Source: Nelumbo lutea
Taxonomy: Eukaryota > Streptophyta > Magnoliopsida > Proteales > Nelumbonaceae
Reading direction: 5' to 3'
Assembly: GCA_022828595.1 (NCBI GenBank)
Contig: JAKGHH010000002.1
Span: 65,568,383-65,632,382, forward strand
Length of the DNA stretch: 64,000 nt
Shown here: positions 1 through 9,460 of the stretch, piece by piece
Numbering within the stretch: position 1 is the first letter of the stretch
How the letters are laid out: every line of letters begins with the position of its first letter
Notes under the pieces: model-generated
Told to the model about the DNA's origin: nothing
What the model saw: the letters and a program-made list of their open reading frames with translations, nothing else
The model's database searches: none
Translations under genes and position numbers: made by a program

Positions 1-244
1 GATCCTGCTCGCGCTCGAGAATATCCGAAGCTTCTTTTTCACTACTGAAGAAGAAAAGAAAGAACCCTGCACTGAGTCTTCTCACCTGGAAGTGCCTACT
101 TGGCTTCCATTCAGTCACTGCCCAGTTCCAAACTACTTCAACATCTGGTTCAGAGTTGACGAAACAACCAACCAAGCATTTGTTTAAGAGCTTTAGTCGC
201 TTGATAGTTCCTTCAGTAGAGCTTGATACCACTTCTTTCATCAT
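1..244 (-). pseudogene. LINE ORF fragment, DUF4283-like N-terminal domain (runs off left edge)
   Basis: The - strand reads open from tandem ATGs at about 244 down to base 1, about 81 codons. It contains KCLVGCFV, VVWNWAVTEWKPS, FQVRRLSAGFFLF and SSEKEASDILE. This order (short strand, W-containing helix, 'V..L..G.FLF.F.SE.E...IL') resembles DUF4283, the domain that opens many plant LINE-type polyproteins. It is on the same strand as the RNase H fragment at 813-1352, but that fragment is a LINE 3' end, so the two are probably separate insertions. A TGA lies just upstream of the ATGs in this frame. The match is from memory of the family pattern; a host gene exon is the alternative. Confidence 0.5.
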
Positions 245-294
245 CTTTCAGCAAAACGTAATACAGCCCAGAGGGTTTCTCCACATGGCAGAAA

Positions 295-372
295 CAGGAA
301 ACAAGTTTGGTTGTTGAGGGAGATTACAGGAAATGAGTTTGGTTGTTGAGGGAGATTACAGGAAACAAGTTT
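295..372. repeat. Tandem 32-bp repeat, about 2.4 copies
   Basis: Two 32-bp units (295-326, 327-358) and a 14-base start of a third (359-372). The units differ by two bases (CAGGAAACAAG versus CAGGAAATGAG). The repeat lies just upstream of the DUF4283-like reading frame on the - strand and could be part of that element's 5' leader. Confidence 0.75.
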
Positions 373-659
373 CAACTATTACTTGCATACCACTGATATA
401 ATCAGCTTACCCTGAGTCCTTTTTTGTATTTCACACTTTAAATTAGCTGAATTATATTCAAATAGCAGTGGTATTTCACACTTGCATGAGATGAACTGTA
501 TGGTCATCTGTTCATCCCTACATTCTGGGCTTTCTGAGCCTATCATACTAGATGTAAAGAGTTGGTGTTGGATAATATCAAAATTCATACCACTGTTATT
601 TTGCACACTAATTGATTGATAGTCTTGAATCCTGGTTCCAAGATTTTCAGTGGGCATTG
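373..659. other. No recognised gene
   Basis: A - strand frame of 92 codons is open here but has no family features I recognise. The stretch lies upstream of the first CPA exon and is probably intron or LINE leader sequence. Confidence 0.4.
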
Positions 660-1377
660 GGAAGTAGGAAATTTTTATAATTTTTGATGAATAATAATAA
701 GTTTATTGATTCAGAAGCAAATTAGAGTGAGTTCATACATCATCCCAGTGAGAGGCGCGAGCTGCAGCCCCTCCTTGAAACTTACAAGTAAACTAGGAAA
801 GAAAAACAAGAATCACAACTGAGCCCAAAATAATTTTTCCCTATTTACCCCTTGCTTAGCTAACACATCTGACAAGGTATTTGCTGATCTCCCCACCCAC
901 TGTACAGTGACCAACATATTCCTTGTCAACCAACTAAATTTCTTCATTTCATTCTTGTATCGCCACATAGCCTCTTCAGAATTTTTCAACCAACCCACCA
1001 CCACTTTGGAATCCCCCTCGATTATTAGTTGTTGTACCCCCAGCTGGTTTGCAAATTGGACCCCTTGTACAGCAGCTAAAAGTTCTGCCCTGATGGAATT
1101 CCCAATTCCCAAAGGACCTGAGTAGAGCAACAAAATCTCTCCCTTCTCATTTCTCAAAGCACCCCCCACTCCGGATAATCCTGGATTACCCATGCTGCTT
1201 CCATCAAAGTTCAACTTAATTGAGCCTTCGGGTGGAGGAGACCAGCTTGTAATTGATTTGGCCTTTAAAGATGAGCACCTTGCTATTGCTGACCAATTTC
1301 TCCAAATGTCATTAAGCAACGCATTATATACTTTGTTGTGGTTCCTCTTCAACGGAACTGATCTGTTTTTGAAACTT
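660..1377 (-). mobile_element. LINE 3' end (RNase H type), inside or next to a CPA intron
   Basis: A - strand fragment holding a complete RNase H domain followed by a short AT-rich 3' region that ends around 660-700 in TTATTATTATTCATCAAAAA (read on -). The right boundary is close to the CPA splice acceptor at 1378-1380, so the fragment ends almost exactly where the exon begins. No clear target duplication was found, so the limits are approximate. Confidence 0.6.
813..1352 (-). CDS. LINE-type RNase H domain, 179 codons, catalytic residues intact
   Basis: The frame reads W-SPPPEG-SIKLNFDGSSMGNPG, then RAELLAAVQG, IEGDSKVV and SDVLAKQG. These are the four RNase H blocks, with predicted catalytic residues D50, E90, D114 and D162 all present. 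In plant LINEs (and loose 'RVT_3' derivatives) this domain closes the polyprotein and degrades the RNA strand of the hybrid. The first codon is TTG, so this is the tail of a longer, truncated protein and not a gene start. The RT is missing. The same domain recurs in worse condition at 9461-9787 and about 10050-10445. Confidence 0.7.
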   Translation of the reverse strand: MKRNHNKVYNALLNDIWRNWSAIARCSSLKAKSITSWSPPPEGSIKLNFDGSSMGNPGLSGVGGALRNEKGEILLLYSGPLGIGNSIRAELLAAVQGVQFANQLGVQQLIIEGDSKVVVGWLKNSEEAMWRYKNEMKKFSWLTRNMLVTVQWVGRSANTLSDVLAKQGVNREKLFWAQL

Positions 1378-1380
1378 CAG

Positions 1381-1477
1381 GTACCTCTAGTGGCTTCAAA
1401 TCGGATAGGAAAGGAGATAATTGAGACAGAACATGGAAATAGTGAGATTACATTTTACGGGAACTCTTTTATAGCAG
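1381..1477 (+). CDS. CPA: N-carbamoylputrescine amidase, penultimate exon
   Basis: The exon translates VPLVASNRIGKEIIETEHG then NSEITFYGNSFIAG. This is the C-terminal part of the nitrilase-superfamily enzyme that hydrolyses N-carbamoylputrescine to putrescine, CO2 and ammonia in the arginine-decarboxylase route of polyamine synthesis. The acceptor AG is at 1379-1380 after a pyrimidine-leaning run, and the donor GTATGC starts at 1478. The exon ends one base into a glycine codon, and the exon at 11057 supplies the missing GA. The catalytic Glu-Lys-Cys residues lie in earlier exons, which I could not find in 1-1380, so the gene begins to the left of the window. Confidence 0.9.
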
Positions 1478-1737
1478 GTATGCATTTTTCTCATTGGCAT
1501 GCACAGTATTTGATTCAGTCTCAAGTTCATGACTTCATTATGTGGCATATCTTCGTCTGTATGACTCTTTTTAGGGTAAAGGTCTATAAGACTTAAGTAT
1601 ATCCACTATAACCTAATAGATCAATGGATGAAAAATGATTTAGAATAGTTTCTTCTATCCTCCCCTCATCCTCAACCCAATAAGTATTAGTTTATAGTGT
1701 TGGGGTATAGATCAGTGGAAGCCTTCAACTAGGTAAT

Positions 1738-3604
1738 GTTGGCCAGATCAACTTGGAGAGTAGCAATGGAGAGTGAACTTAAGGTTCTTAAAAGTCGTTA
1801 CTTTCCATGAAACAATTTTTGGGAAGCAAAGGTGGGATTTAAGGCTTTGTGGGCATGGCGTAGCCTGTTATGGGGAAGGAAGGTTTTGGAAGAAGGGTGT
1901 GTGTGGAGGTGGGTAGCAGGGAAGAGATAGGAATCTTGGAGGACATGTGGGTCCCGGGTCTTGTGAATCCAGACCCCTAAACTGGATGATTGCTCTGTGA
2001 CCAAGGTGAATCAACTTATATATCAGCATTTAGGAGGTGGAATGAAGAGGTGCTGCGATTTTTATTCTCGGACCAGGAGGTAGTGGCAATAATGAGTATT
2101 CCTTTGAGCTGGCAGGCTATTCCAGATCGCAGGATATGGGAATATCACAGATCAGGGGAAGTTACAGTCAAATTGGAGTTAAATTGGCTTATTATGTGGC
2201 AAAAAAGATGAAGAATTCCAGAAATCCATCCCCTTCCCCAGAGGGTAAAGCTCATCCTCTGTGGAAACAAATCTGGAGGATGAAAATTTACTCTTTGCAT
2301 TTGTAATCTAATCTGGCGTGCCTGTAAAAATGCATTGGAAGTTAACAAGAACCTTTATAGGAGGAGAATTGTGGAGAATCCCAAGTGTCCGAGGTCTGCA
2401 GGGGAGGAGTCGGTGGATCACCTTTTTCTTGACCGTCTTTATCGTAGACCAGTTTGGTTGGGATCTCAGCTTTCAGCCATTTCACGGGGGAGAACCTTTA
2501 GGGATTGGGCTGTGGCCTTGTTGGACCCTGCTGGGGGGAGGGAGTAAGTGGCTTATTTGTTGGCTATTGTAATTTGGATTCCTTGGAAGTTGAGGAATAA
2601 GCTAACCTTTTCAGGTTGGGATATCCCACCAGAGAGCCTTTTTGAGGAAGTTGGAAGGACCTGGGTGAGGTGGGGAATGGAGATGGTTGGTGATCCAATC
2701 AGTGCTTCTTCAATCCACAGGTCAATTTGGATTGGAGAAATGTGGATTCCCCCATTGGTGAGTCTCCTGAAATTGAATTGTGATGCGGCATGGAGGGCAG
2801 CAGAGCAAGCAGGCATTGGAGTGGTGATCCATGACTTCTCAGGCAGGGTGGTTGACATTCAAGCTTCTAGAGTTTGGTGTGCCTTGGTTGAAGATGCAGA
2901 ACTAGCTGCAATTAGAATTGGTGTCTGGGTGTATCCACTGTCCTATCTCCTCCAGAGTATGGGATCATTTTCTTTGGGCTATTGGTCTTTGCTGGGTCAT
3001 GCCAAATTCAGTTAAAGGCCTTCTGTTCTGCTGGGAGATTTCAGGCTTGAAGAAAAAAGGAAAATTAATATGGAAGACAATTCCTGCAGCTGTGCTTTGG
3101 GGAATCTGGTCAGAAAGGAACAGGAGAGCCTTTTGTAATAAGACAAACAGCACTGATGAGGTAGTACATCTGGCGGTTAGCAAGCTGATCTCTTGGGTGT
3201 CTATAACTCCTGACTTTAAGAACCTGAAATGTTCCTGAGTTGTTTAGATCTAAGTCCATTTGGAATCTGTAACTTGGCCTGTGCTCTGTCTAGTCCTTAA
3301 GTGGCTAGCTCTCCTGTTGTAATTTGTTCAATCTGAATTAATAAAATCTTGCCTTACCTTTCAAAAAAAAAAAAAAAAAAGAAAAGAAAAAAGAATTGGC
3401 GTCTGGGTGGCTTAAAGACTGGAGATTCAGAGTCTGGTTGTGGAGTCGGATGCGCTGGGGGCTATTAACTTGATTAAGGAGCATTGAGGTTTGGGATTTA
3501 GTCAGTTTTATTTCTTTCATAAAAGTCCTTTGGTGGATTTTGATTCGTTGGATCTTTGTGAATTCTGAGAACAGCTTGAGGTTTTGATGAAAGAATCGAC
3601 ACAA
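1738..3604 (+). mobile_element. Decayed LINE (RT C-terminus, zf-RVT, RNase H), interrupted
   Basis: Scattered over three frames, in the order expected for plant L1-type polyproteins. First AWRSLLWGRKVLEEG (about 1840-1905), then WNEEVLRFLF (about 2038) and SIPLSW, then SGEVTVK. After that come NKNLYRRRIVENPKCP and ESVDHLFL (zf-RVT, about 2340-2440), and finally an RNase H start LLKLNCDAAWRA (about 2767) with DAELAAIR. The RNase H resumes after an insertion as VVESDALGAINLIKE (about 3438-3482). At least three frameshifts or stops are present. The 5' half of the LINE is absent, as in typical truncated insertions. The 3' limit is approximate. Confidence 0.75.
2932..3391 (+). mobile_element. 5'-truncated LINE 3' end with poly(A), inserted in the older LINE
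   Basis: The insert encodes CIHCPISSRVWDHFLWAIG and later AAVLWGIWSERNRRAFCNK, a zf-RVT-type C-terminus, with a stop at 3236-3238. An AATAAA-containing 3' UTR and a run of 18 A at 3363-3380 follow. It is flanked by AGAATTGGTGTCTGGGTG (2914-2931) and AGAATTGGCGTCTGGGTG (3392-3409), one mismatch in 18. Poly(A), 5' truncation and a long direct duplication are the signature of target-primed reverse transcription. Unlike its host element, this insert has no RNase H domain after zf-RVT, so the two belong to different LINE lineages. Confidence 0.85.
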
Positions 3605-4132
3605 AGAAGTAGAGAAAATCCAAAATAAATCGGGATTAAGTTAAATTGTCGAGGGAAAAATATCTTGGTGACCTCTGCAACCTTTTTTTCCCTGTTCTCA
3701 CACTCCTGAACTGAAATATGCTGTTTGCAACTGTAACTTACTAAAATGTCCATCAAAATGTAGGAACTTTGAACCTTGGACCATACATCCACGCATAGTT
3801 GTCAAGGCAACGCCTAGGCGACAAGGTGCCCTTTGAGGCTCGCCTCGCCTAATTGCCAAGCAGTTTTGAATTATGTATTATAAAATACTTTTTTATTCTT
3901 TATTTTTTGACATTATAATTGTAAAATAGGCATTACTAAACTAAAATATTCATTTTGTGTGTTTATATACTAATTTCTTTTTATTATTTTCTTATTTGTT
4001 AGGGCTTAATCAATATAAACATTGCTAAATCTTGTATTGAACCCCAAAAGACTTTAAAAACCTGAACCAACAAGTAAGGAAAAACTTAAAATTTTGTCTA
4101 ATGAACACATTCTCTACTACACATTTTCTAAT

Positions 4133-4486
4133 TGTAGAGAACATTGATGTGGGCCCCACAGCTGTGGTCCCACTGTCGTAGAATGTATCTCGTCACAGCT
4201 GTGGTCGATTTATGATTCTGTTATTCTAGTTGTTATTTACTTTTCAGTTTTATATTGTTATGTGTTATGATGTAAACACCAAGGGCAGATGTGTCCTTTC
4301 ATGTAACTAGCATAACATATAAATATTAAATTAAAGTGGCGGCGGCAGAATATTGAGATTCTGTTCTTCTCCTCAAAACTGTGTTCTACTGCTCTCTCAC
4401 CACTCTTTCTCCTCCTTCACTTTCTCTTCTCTTCGAACCTGAAATTCCTGAGTGATCAAGACTGATAGCAGTCTTGAACAACTACA
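4133..4486 (+). repeat. Copia 5' LTR
   Basis: Starts TGTAGAGAAC and ends CAACTACA (TGTAG/CTACA short inverted ends). A TATA box, TATAAATA, lies at 4318-4325, consistent with the LTR promoter, and pyrimidine-rich CTCTTTCTCC follows. Confidence 0.95.
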
Positions 4487-4500
4487 TGGTATTAGACCCA
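4487..4500 (+). other. Copia primer-binding site
   Basis: TGGTATTAGACCCA directly follows the LTR. It resembles TGGTATCAGAGC, the usual copia site complementary to initiator-methionine tRNA, with two or three changes. Confidence 0.8.
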
Positions 4501-5250
4501 AGTTAGGGTTTCTCATGTGAATCTAATACCAGTCGACCACATGAGAATCTCCTAGGACTGAGAGCTGAAAAGGAGTTCGCAGGCTGATTCTTGGAGATCG
4601 CCAGAAGTGCTAGCAGCTGTTGGAAACTTGTTAGGGTTGCAGAGTGTTGGTGGTCAGGAAGGATCAGAGAAGACTAGGGTTCGGGTAACCCTAGAAGGCA
4701 GCGAACAGTTTTTCCTTGTAAGTTATTTACTTTCTAAGAGAAGTTAGATCAGAGAAGATAGGTTGGACCTATCTGGAGGGGAAGGCCGAACCATCCTAGG
4801 GTTTCCTCTCTACGATTCACTAGGGTTTTATAGCAAACCCTAGGCCGAACTATCTCAACTGTGTTTCTCTCTACTCTAGGGTTTGAAAGTAACCTTGCGG
4901 CAAGCGCTAGTGTTTGATTGAACCTTGAGATTTATATACACAGATTCTAGGGTTTCTTATTAACCCTATTGCAAGTCTATATACACAGTATTGAGTGGAT
5001 TGTGCAACTAAATTGTTCACTTTAAGGATTGATTAAAACCCTAACTCTCCCAAGCATATCAGACCTCTTCTAAGCTGTTTTTTAGAGTCCTAAGGGGTTA
5101 GAGCTCTACGGACAGCTACTGTTGTGTTGGCTAGTTGGTTTCAGATCAAAATTATCCCAGTTTTGTGCACATATACTGTGAAGACAGATCAGGCCCATAT
5201 TGTTTTTGATTGTGATTGGTAGTCCAAGTGCTTTTTGAGACTTGACAGAA

Positions 5251-5800
5251 ATGGAGTTTAAAAATCAGGCAGAAGGCAGCCTTGGGAACATCAGTTATGG
5301 TAATGTTTCTGAGATGGGTGGTCAGATTACGACTGTAAAGTTTGATGGATCAAACTATTTGGAATGGGCCCAATCAGCCATGATGGCTATTGGTGGACGA
5401 GGTAAATTAGGGTACCTCTTGGGAGATATGAAGGAACCTCCCAAGGGAGACCCGACATATACAAAGTGGATTCAAGAAAACTACTTGGTTATGACATGAC
5501 TGTGTAATTCTATGCAACCTCATATTAGCCGGAATTATTTGTGGGCAAAGACAGTTAAGGAGATATGGGATGTTATGAAAGAAACTTATTCCCAACCCCT
5601 TAATGTTGCCAGAGCATATGAATTGAAATGTGAAGTGAAGAATCTTAAACAAGGAGAGAAACCGGTTTCAGTATATTTCTCTACATTGCAATCCTTGTGG
5701 TGTGAGATTGATCACTTAGAGACTCTTGAGTGGGAGAGTCGGTTGAGAAGATGTCTTTTGTTTCTCAGAGTGAGTCTGGTTATGCTGTGCCATAACCGAT
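5251..5800 (+). pseudogene. Copia gag (broken)
   Basis: From ATG at 5251 the frame gives FDGSNYLEWAQSAMMAIGG and PPKGDPTYTKW, the N-terminal copia gag signature. It stops at a TGA (5497-5499) where the family has Trp. The same reading continues from 5500: MQPHISRNYLWAKTVKEIWD, then NLKQGEKPVSVYFSTLQSLW. After about 5740 it passes abruptly into HNRLGHLSFRFL, the GAG-pre-integrase motif. The zinc knuckle and the aspartic protease are therefore deleted. The element cannot process its own polyprotein. Confidence 0.8.
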
Positions 5801-6815
5801 TAGGTCATTTGTCTTTTCGGTTTTTATAGAGTCTGTTTCCTGCTTTATTTGAGTCTATTGAGTTGTCTCAGTTACAGTGTGAAAGTTGTGAGTTTGCTAA
5901 GCATTGTAGAAAGCCTTATTTATTGAGTAATAAAAGGAGTGATAATTCTTTTGATATTGTGCATACTGACATTTAGGGGCCTTATCATATCCCTTCCATG
6001 GGTGGGTACAGATATTTCTTGTTATTTGTTGATGATCATACCCGTTTTTCTTGGGTTTATCTCATGCATCTTCCCTAACCCAAAATTTTCACCAAATGAT
6101 CCTAACCCAGTTTGATGCCAAGATCAAAGTTCTTAGATTTGATAACGCAAAGGAATACTTTGCTAAATCATTGACATCTTATCTTCTTCATCATGGGGTT
6201 ATCCACCAGAGCTCTTGCCCTCATACACCTCAGCAGAACGGAGTTTTTGAAAGGAAGAATAGGCACATTTTGGAAGTGGCTGGAAGTCTCATGTTTACTT
6301 CCAATGTTCCTATCCGCTTCTGGGGTGATGCTATCCTCACGGCGGTATACCTTATTAATCGGATTCCTTCCAGGGTCCTTGATATGATATCTCCTTTTTC
6401 CCTTCTACACCCACGTGAGGACTTGTTTTCTATTCCCCTTAAGACATTCGGTTGTACATGCTTTGTTCAGCTTCTCGGACCCCATCACTCCAAGTTCAAA
6501 CCCAAAGCCTCCAAATGCATCTTCCTTGGTTATGCACAAACTCAAAAGGGTTATTGTTGCTATGATCCTGTCTTGGGGAGGAAGTTTGTCTCCATGGATG
6601 TTACTTTCTTTGAGGGGACACCCTATTATCCTCAGGTTTCCCCTCAGGGGGAGAGCAGTGGGAGTGGGGGTTTGTTGAGTCCTTGTCTTCAGGGGGAGAG
6701 TAGTGAGAGTGGTGCAGCTCCTTTACCTATTTTATTGGGTGATGAGAGCTGCAATGGTGAGGGTAGTCAGAGGGATCAGGAGTTGAGGGAGAGCTGCAAT
6801 GGTGAGGGTGGTTAG
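5790..6815 (+). pseudogene. Copia integrase (broken)
   Basis: HNRLGHLSF and CESCEFAKH form the zinc-binding HHCC module. FDIVHTDI (first catalytic Asp) is followed by an in-frame [31 protein letters not shown] (second Asp) and PQQNGVFERKNRHILE (catalytic Glu) follow, then GCTCFVQLLGPHHSKFKPKA and KCIFLGYAQTQKGY. The part from about 6051 to 6815 is one open frame, and the earlier part needs a frame change near 6075. The C-terminal linker contains a 44-bp tandem duplication (about 6744-6832). Confidence 0.85.
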
Positions 6816-6832
6816 AGGGATCAGGAGTTGAG
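6744..6832 (+). repeat. 44-bp tandem duplication in the copia INT-RT linker
   Basis: GAGAGCTGCAATGGTGAGGG occurs twice, 44 bp apart, followed both times by GAGGGATCAGGAGTTGAGG. The second copy has a TAG in place of CAG, which ends the frame. A shorter echo of the motif GGGGGAGAG occurs at about 6650 and 6694. Confidence 0.8.
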
Positions 6833-7164
6833 GGTCTATCACAGGCGGTGCAGGCAGGTTGATTCTGATCATCAGTAGTCTAGGCCAGCTCCAATCTCAC
6901 CTCTAGCTCCAGGTCTAGATACTACAATCCCAACCATTTCACCTCCCACAGATGATCTTGACCTTCCGATTGCAGTCTGTAAAGGGAAACGACATTGTAC
7001 CACATCTACAGCCCACTGTATTTCCCATTTTTTATCCTATGATCGCCTATCTCCTACCTATAGGTCCTACCTTAGCTCCATTTCCAATGTCCCTATTCCA
7101 AGAACAGTGCAAGAAGTCCTATCCGTCCAGGAATGGAAAGATGCAGTGCAAGCTGAGATGGATG

Positions 7165-7879
7165 CCCTGTTGAAAAACAACACCTGTTAGGTAGTTGATC
7201 TGTCCAAAGGAAAGAAACCAGTTGGATGCAGATGGGTATTTACGGTGAAGCATAATGCAGATGGATCTATTGAGAGGTATAAAGTTCGGTTAGTTGCAAG
7301 AGGGTTCACACAGACTTATGGCATAAGATGACCACTATTCGAGTCCTATTATCCCTTGTAGCAAGTCACACTTGGCCTTTATACCAAATGGACGTGAAAA
7401 ATGCCTTTCTGAATGGAGATCTGTAGAAAGAAGTTTACATGCGTTTGCCTCCTGGATTCTATGATGCAGAGATAGGTAAGAAGGTCTGCCGGCTCAACAA
7501 GGCTTTGTATGGTTTGAAACAGTCACCTAGGGCTTGGTTCGATAGATTCAGACTAGCCCTTGTGAAGTTTGGTTATGTATATGCTCAGTCAGATCATACC
7601 CTATTCATCAAGATGGTGGAGTCCTCCTTGACAATACTGGCAGTATATGTTGATGATATTGTGGTCACAGGGAATGATAGCCATGAGATTGAGTCCCTTA
7701 AACAGCTCCTTCATCAAGAATTTGAGGTGAAAGACCTTGGTGTACTCCGATATTTTTTGGGTATTGAGGTTGCTAGATCCAAACAGGGGATCTTCATCTC
7801 TCAGAGGAAATATGTCCTAGACTTATTGGCAGAAACTGGAAAGTTAGGTGTCAAGCCTGCAGAAACACCAATTGAATAG
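7165..7879 (+). pseudogene. Copia reverse transcriptase (broken)
   Basis: KKPVGCRWVFTVKHNADGS and RYKVRLVARGFTQTYGI lie at about 7205-7325. After a frame change come LYQMDVKNAFLNGDL (about 7380), a stop, and then MRLPPGFYD, ALYGLKQSPRAWFDRF and YVDDIVVTGN (the YVDD active site, about 7650). VKDLGVLRYFLGIEVARS follows. The frame from 7439 to 7879 is open. A stop at 7877-7879 interrupts the connection to RNase H. Confidence 0.9.
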
Positions 7880-8015
7880 AACCACAGGATTAATGCCGAG
7901 AGTGGGGAGCTTCTTGAAGACAAAGTTATGTTCCAGCAATTGGTAGGAAAGATCCTATTATCTCTGTCTCACTCGGCTTGATATTACTTATGCTGTTAGT
8001 GTTGTCAGCCAATAC

Positions 8016-8624
8016 ATGCATTCTGCTACAACCACATATCTTCTTGCAACAGAAAGAATCTTAGCCTACTTGAAGAGATGCCTGGGTAGGGGTATACTGT
8101 TCAAGAATAACAACCACATGAAGGTGGAGGTCTATACAGATGCTGATTGGGTTGGGAGTGTTGATGACAGAAAGTCTACCTCAGGATATTGTGCCCTTGT
8201 GGGAGGAAACCTTGTTTCCTGGAGAAGTAAGAAACAAAGTGTTGTCTCCCGGGCAAGTGCTGAAGCAGAATACAGGTCCATGGCCAACGGAGTGGCTGAA
8301 ATCCTATGGCTAAGATCTCTACTTGAGGAGTTGGACATTGAGTATGAGAAGCCCTTGATGCTGTATTGTGATAATCAAGCAGCCATTAATATAGCACATA
8401 ATCCAACGCAGCATGACAGAACCAAACACATTGAAGTTGACCGGCATTTTGTACGAGAGAGGGTCTCATCTCAAGAAGTATGTCTCCCTTACATCACATC
8501 CAGTATGCAACTAGCGGACATCCTCACTAAAGCCGTATCAAGAAAGAAGCTAGAAGGAGATCTATCCAAGTTGGGAATGATAAACATCTACTCCCAACTT
8601 GAGGGGGAGTGTAGAGAACATTGA
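8016..8624 (+). CDS. Copia RNase H domain
   Basis: The 202-codon open frame contains VEVYTDADWVGSVDDRKSTS (first Asp), SRASAEAEYRSMA (Glu), LYCDNQAAINIAHNPTQHDR (Asp) and TKHIEVDRHFVRE. These are the diagnostic copia RNase H blocks and all are intact. The last codons overlap the start of the 3' LTR. The upstream connection to RT (7880-8015) has a stop and a frame change, so it is not expressed as part of a full polyprotein. Confidence 0.9.
   Translation: MHSATTTYLLATERILAYLKRCLGRGILFKNNNHMKVEVYTDADWVGSVDDRKSTSGYCALVGGNLVSWRSKKQSVVSRASAEAEYRSMANGVAEILWLRSLLEELDIEYEKPLMLYCDNQAAINIAHNPTQHDRTKHIEVDRHFVRERVSSQEVCLPYITSSMQLADILTKAVSRKKLEGDLSKLGMINIYSQLEGECREH
8596..8609 (+). other. Copia polypurine tract
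   Basis: CTTGAGGGGGAG immediately precedes the 3' LTR. This is the typical copia plus-strand priming site. Confidence 0.85.
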
Positions 8625-8971
8625 TGTGGGCCCCACAGCTGTGGTCCCACTCTGTCTGTAGGGTAGAATGTATCTAGTCACAGTTGTGGTCAATTTATGA
8701 TTCTGTTATTTTAGTTGTTATTTACTTTTCAGTTTTATATTGTTATGTGTTATGATGTAAACACCAAGGGCAGATGTGTCCTTTCATGTAACTAGCATAA
8801 CATATAAATATTAAATTAAAGTGGCGGCGGCAGAATATTGAGATTCTGTTCTTCTCCTCAAAACTGTGTTCTACTGCTCTCTCACCACTCTTTCTCCTCC
8901 TTCACTTTCTCTTCTCTTCGAACCTGAAGTTCCTGAGTGATCAAGACTGATAGCAGTCTTGAACAACTACA
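8610..8971 (+). repeat. Copia 3' LTR
   Basis: A near-identical copy of 4133-4486. The main difference is about 8 extra bases near 8650-8665. It ends CAACTACA, followed by the CTAAT target duplication. Confidence 0.95.
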
Positions 8972-9460
8972 CTAATAACACATTTTCTTTTCTTCGTTTC
9001 CTATAACAAAAATAAGGGTTCACCCCTTATATTTTTTGAATTTTCTTTTCATTCTTTTTCTTCTTTTCATGAATTTGTTGATTTTCTATACTTTAACATG
9101 AACTCCATACTTTTCTTATGAAAATTATGAATAATTATTAAGGAAATATGGTTATGGTACCTAGGGAACTACACTAGGATCTACATTTTCTACATAAAAA
9201 ATCCATCACCTAGGCAACTAGGCAATAAGGCGCCCCCTGGTGACTAGCCTCGCCTTGGCGCCTTGAAAACTATGCATCCACGTTTCCCACACACATCCTC
9301 TCTTTCCATCAAACATGATACAACTGGTGGCTGCTTTCTGGATGCTAAAGGTACCAGAAATCCCTGGACTATGTTTTGATTTGTCAATTCCCATCAGCCA
9401 TAGAGGAGCTGAGAAGAACTGGCCCTGAGTTAACACTTAAAATTTCATTACCCATCAAAG

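Larger units (their letters stand above)
4133..8971 (+). mobile_element. Ty1/copia LTR retrotransposon, complete structure, decayed coding
   Basis: The structure is LTR (4133-4486), primer-binding site, gag, integrase, RT, RNase H, polypurine tract, LTR (8610-8971). The 5-bp target duplication CTAAT is at 4128-4132 and 8972-8976. Domain order INT before RT defines copia. The two LTRs differ by five substitutions and one indel of about 8 bp over about 354 bp (counted by eye), so the insertion is not ancient. The coding region is nonetheless broken by several stops and by an internal deletion removing the end of gag and the protease. It sits in the same direction as the host CPA gene. Confidence 0.95.
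3794..9274. mobile_element. hAT-like MITE (family A, copy 1), split by a copia insertion
   Basis: The left end CATAGTTGTCAAGGC and the right end, read inverted, CATAGTTTTCAAGGC match 14 of 15. The flanks are CATCCACG at 3786-3793 and 9275-9282, an exact 8-bp duplication as made by hAT transposases. GC-rich ends (CGCCTAGGCG, GCCTCGCC) surround an AT-rich core. Without the copia insert (4133-8971 plus its 5-bp duplication) the element is about 640 bp and encodes nothing. The core is similar to the copy at 13445-14644. Confidence 0.85.

Noticed and set aside
9218..9436. 72-codon - strand frame at the right edge of the split MITE
   Set aside because: I tested whether removing the MITE joins it to the frame at 3517-3792. 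The frames do not match and a stop appears, so no gene is restored.
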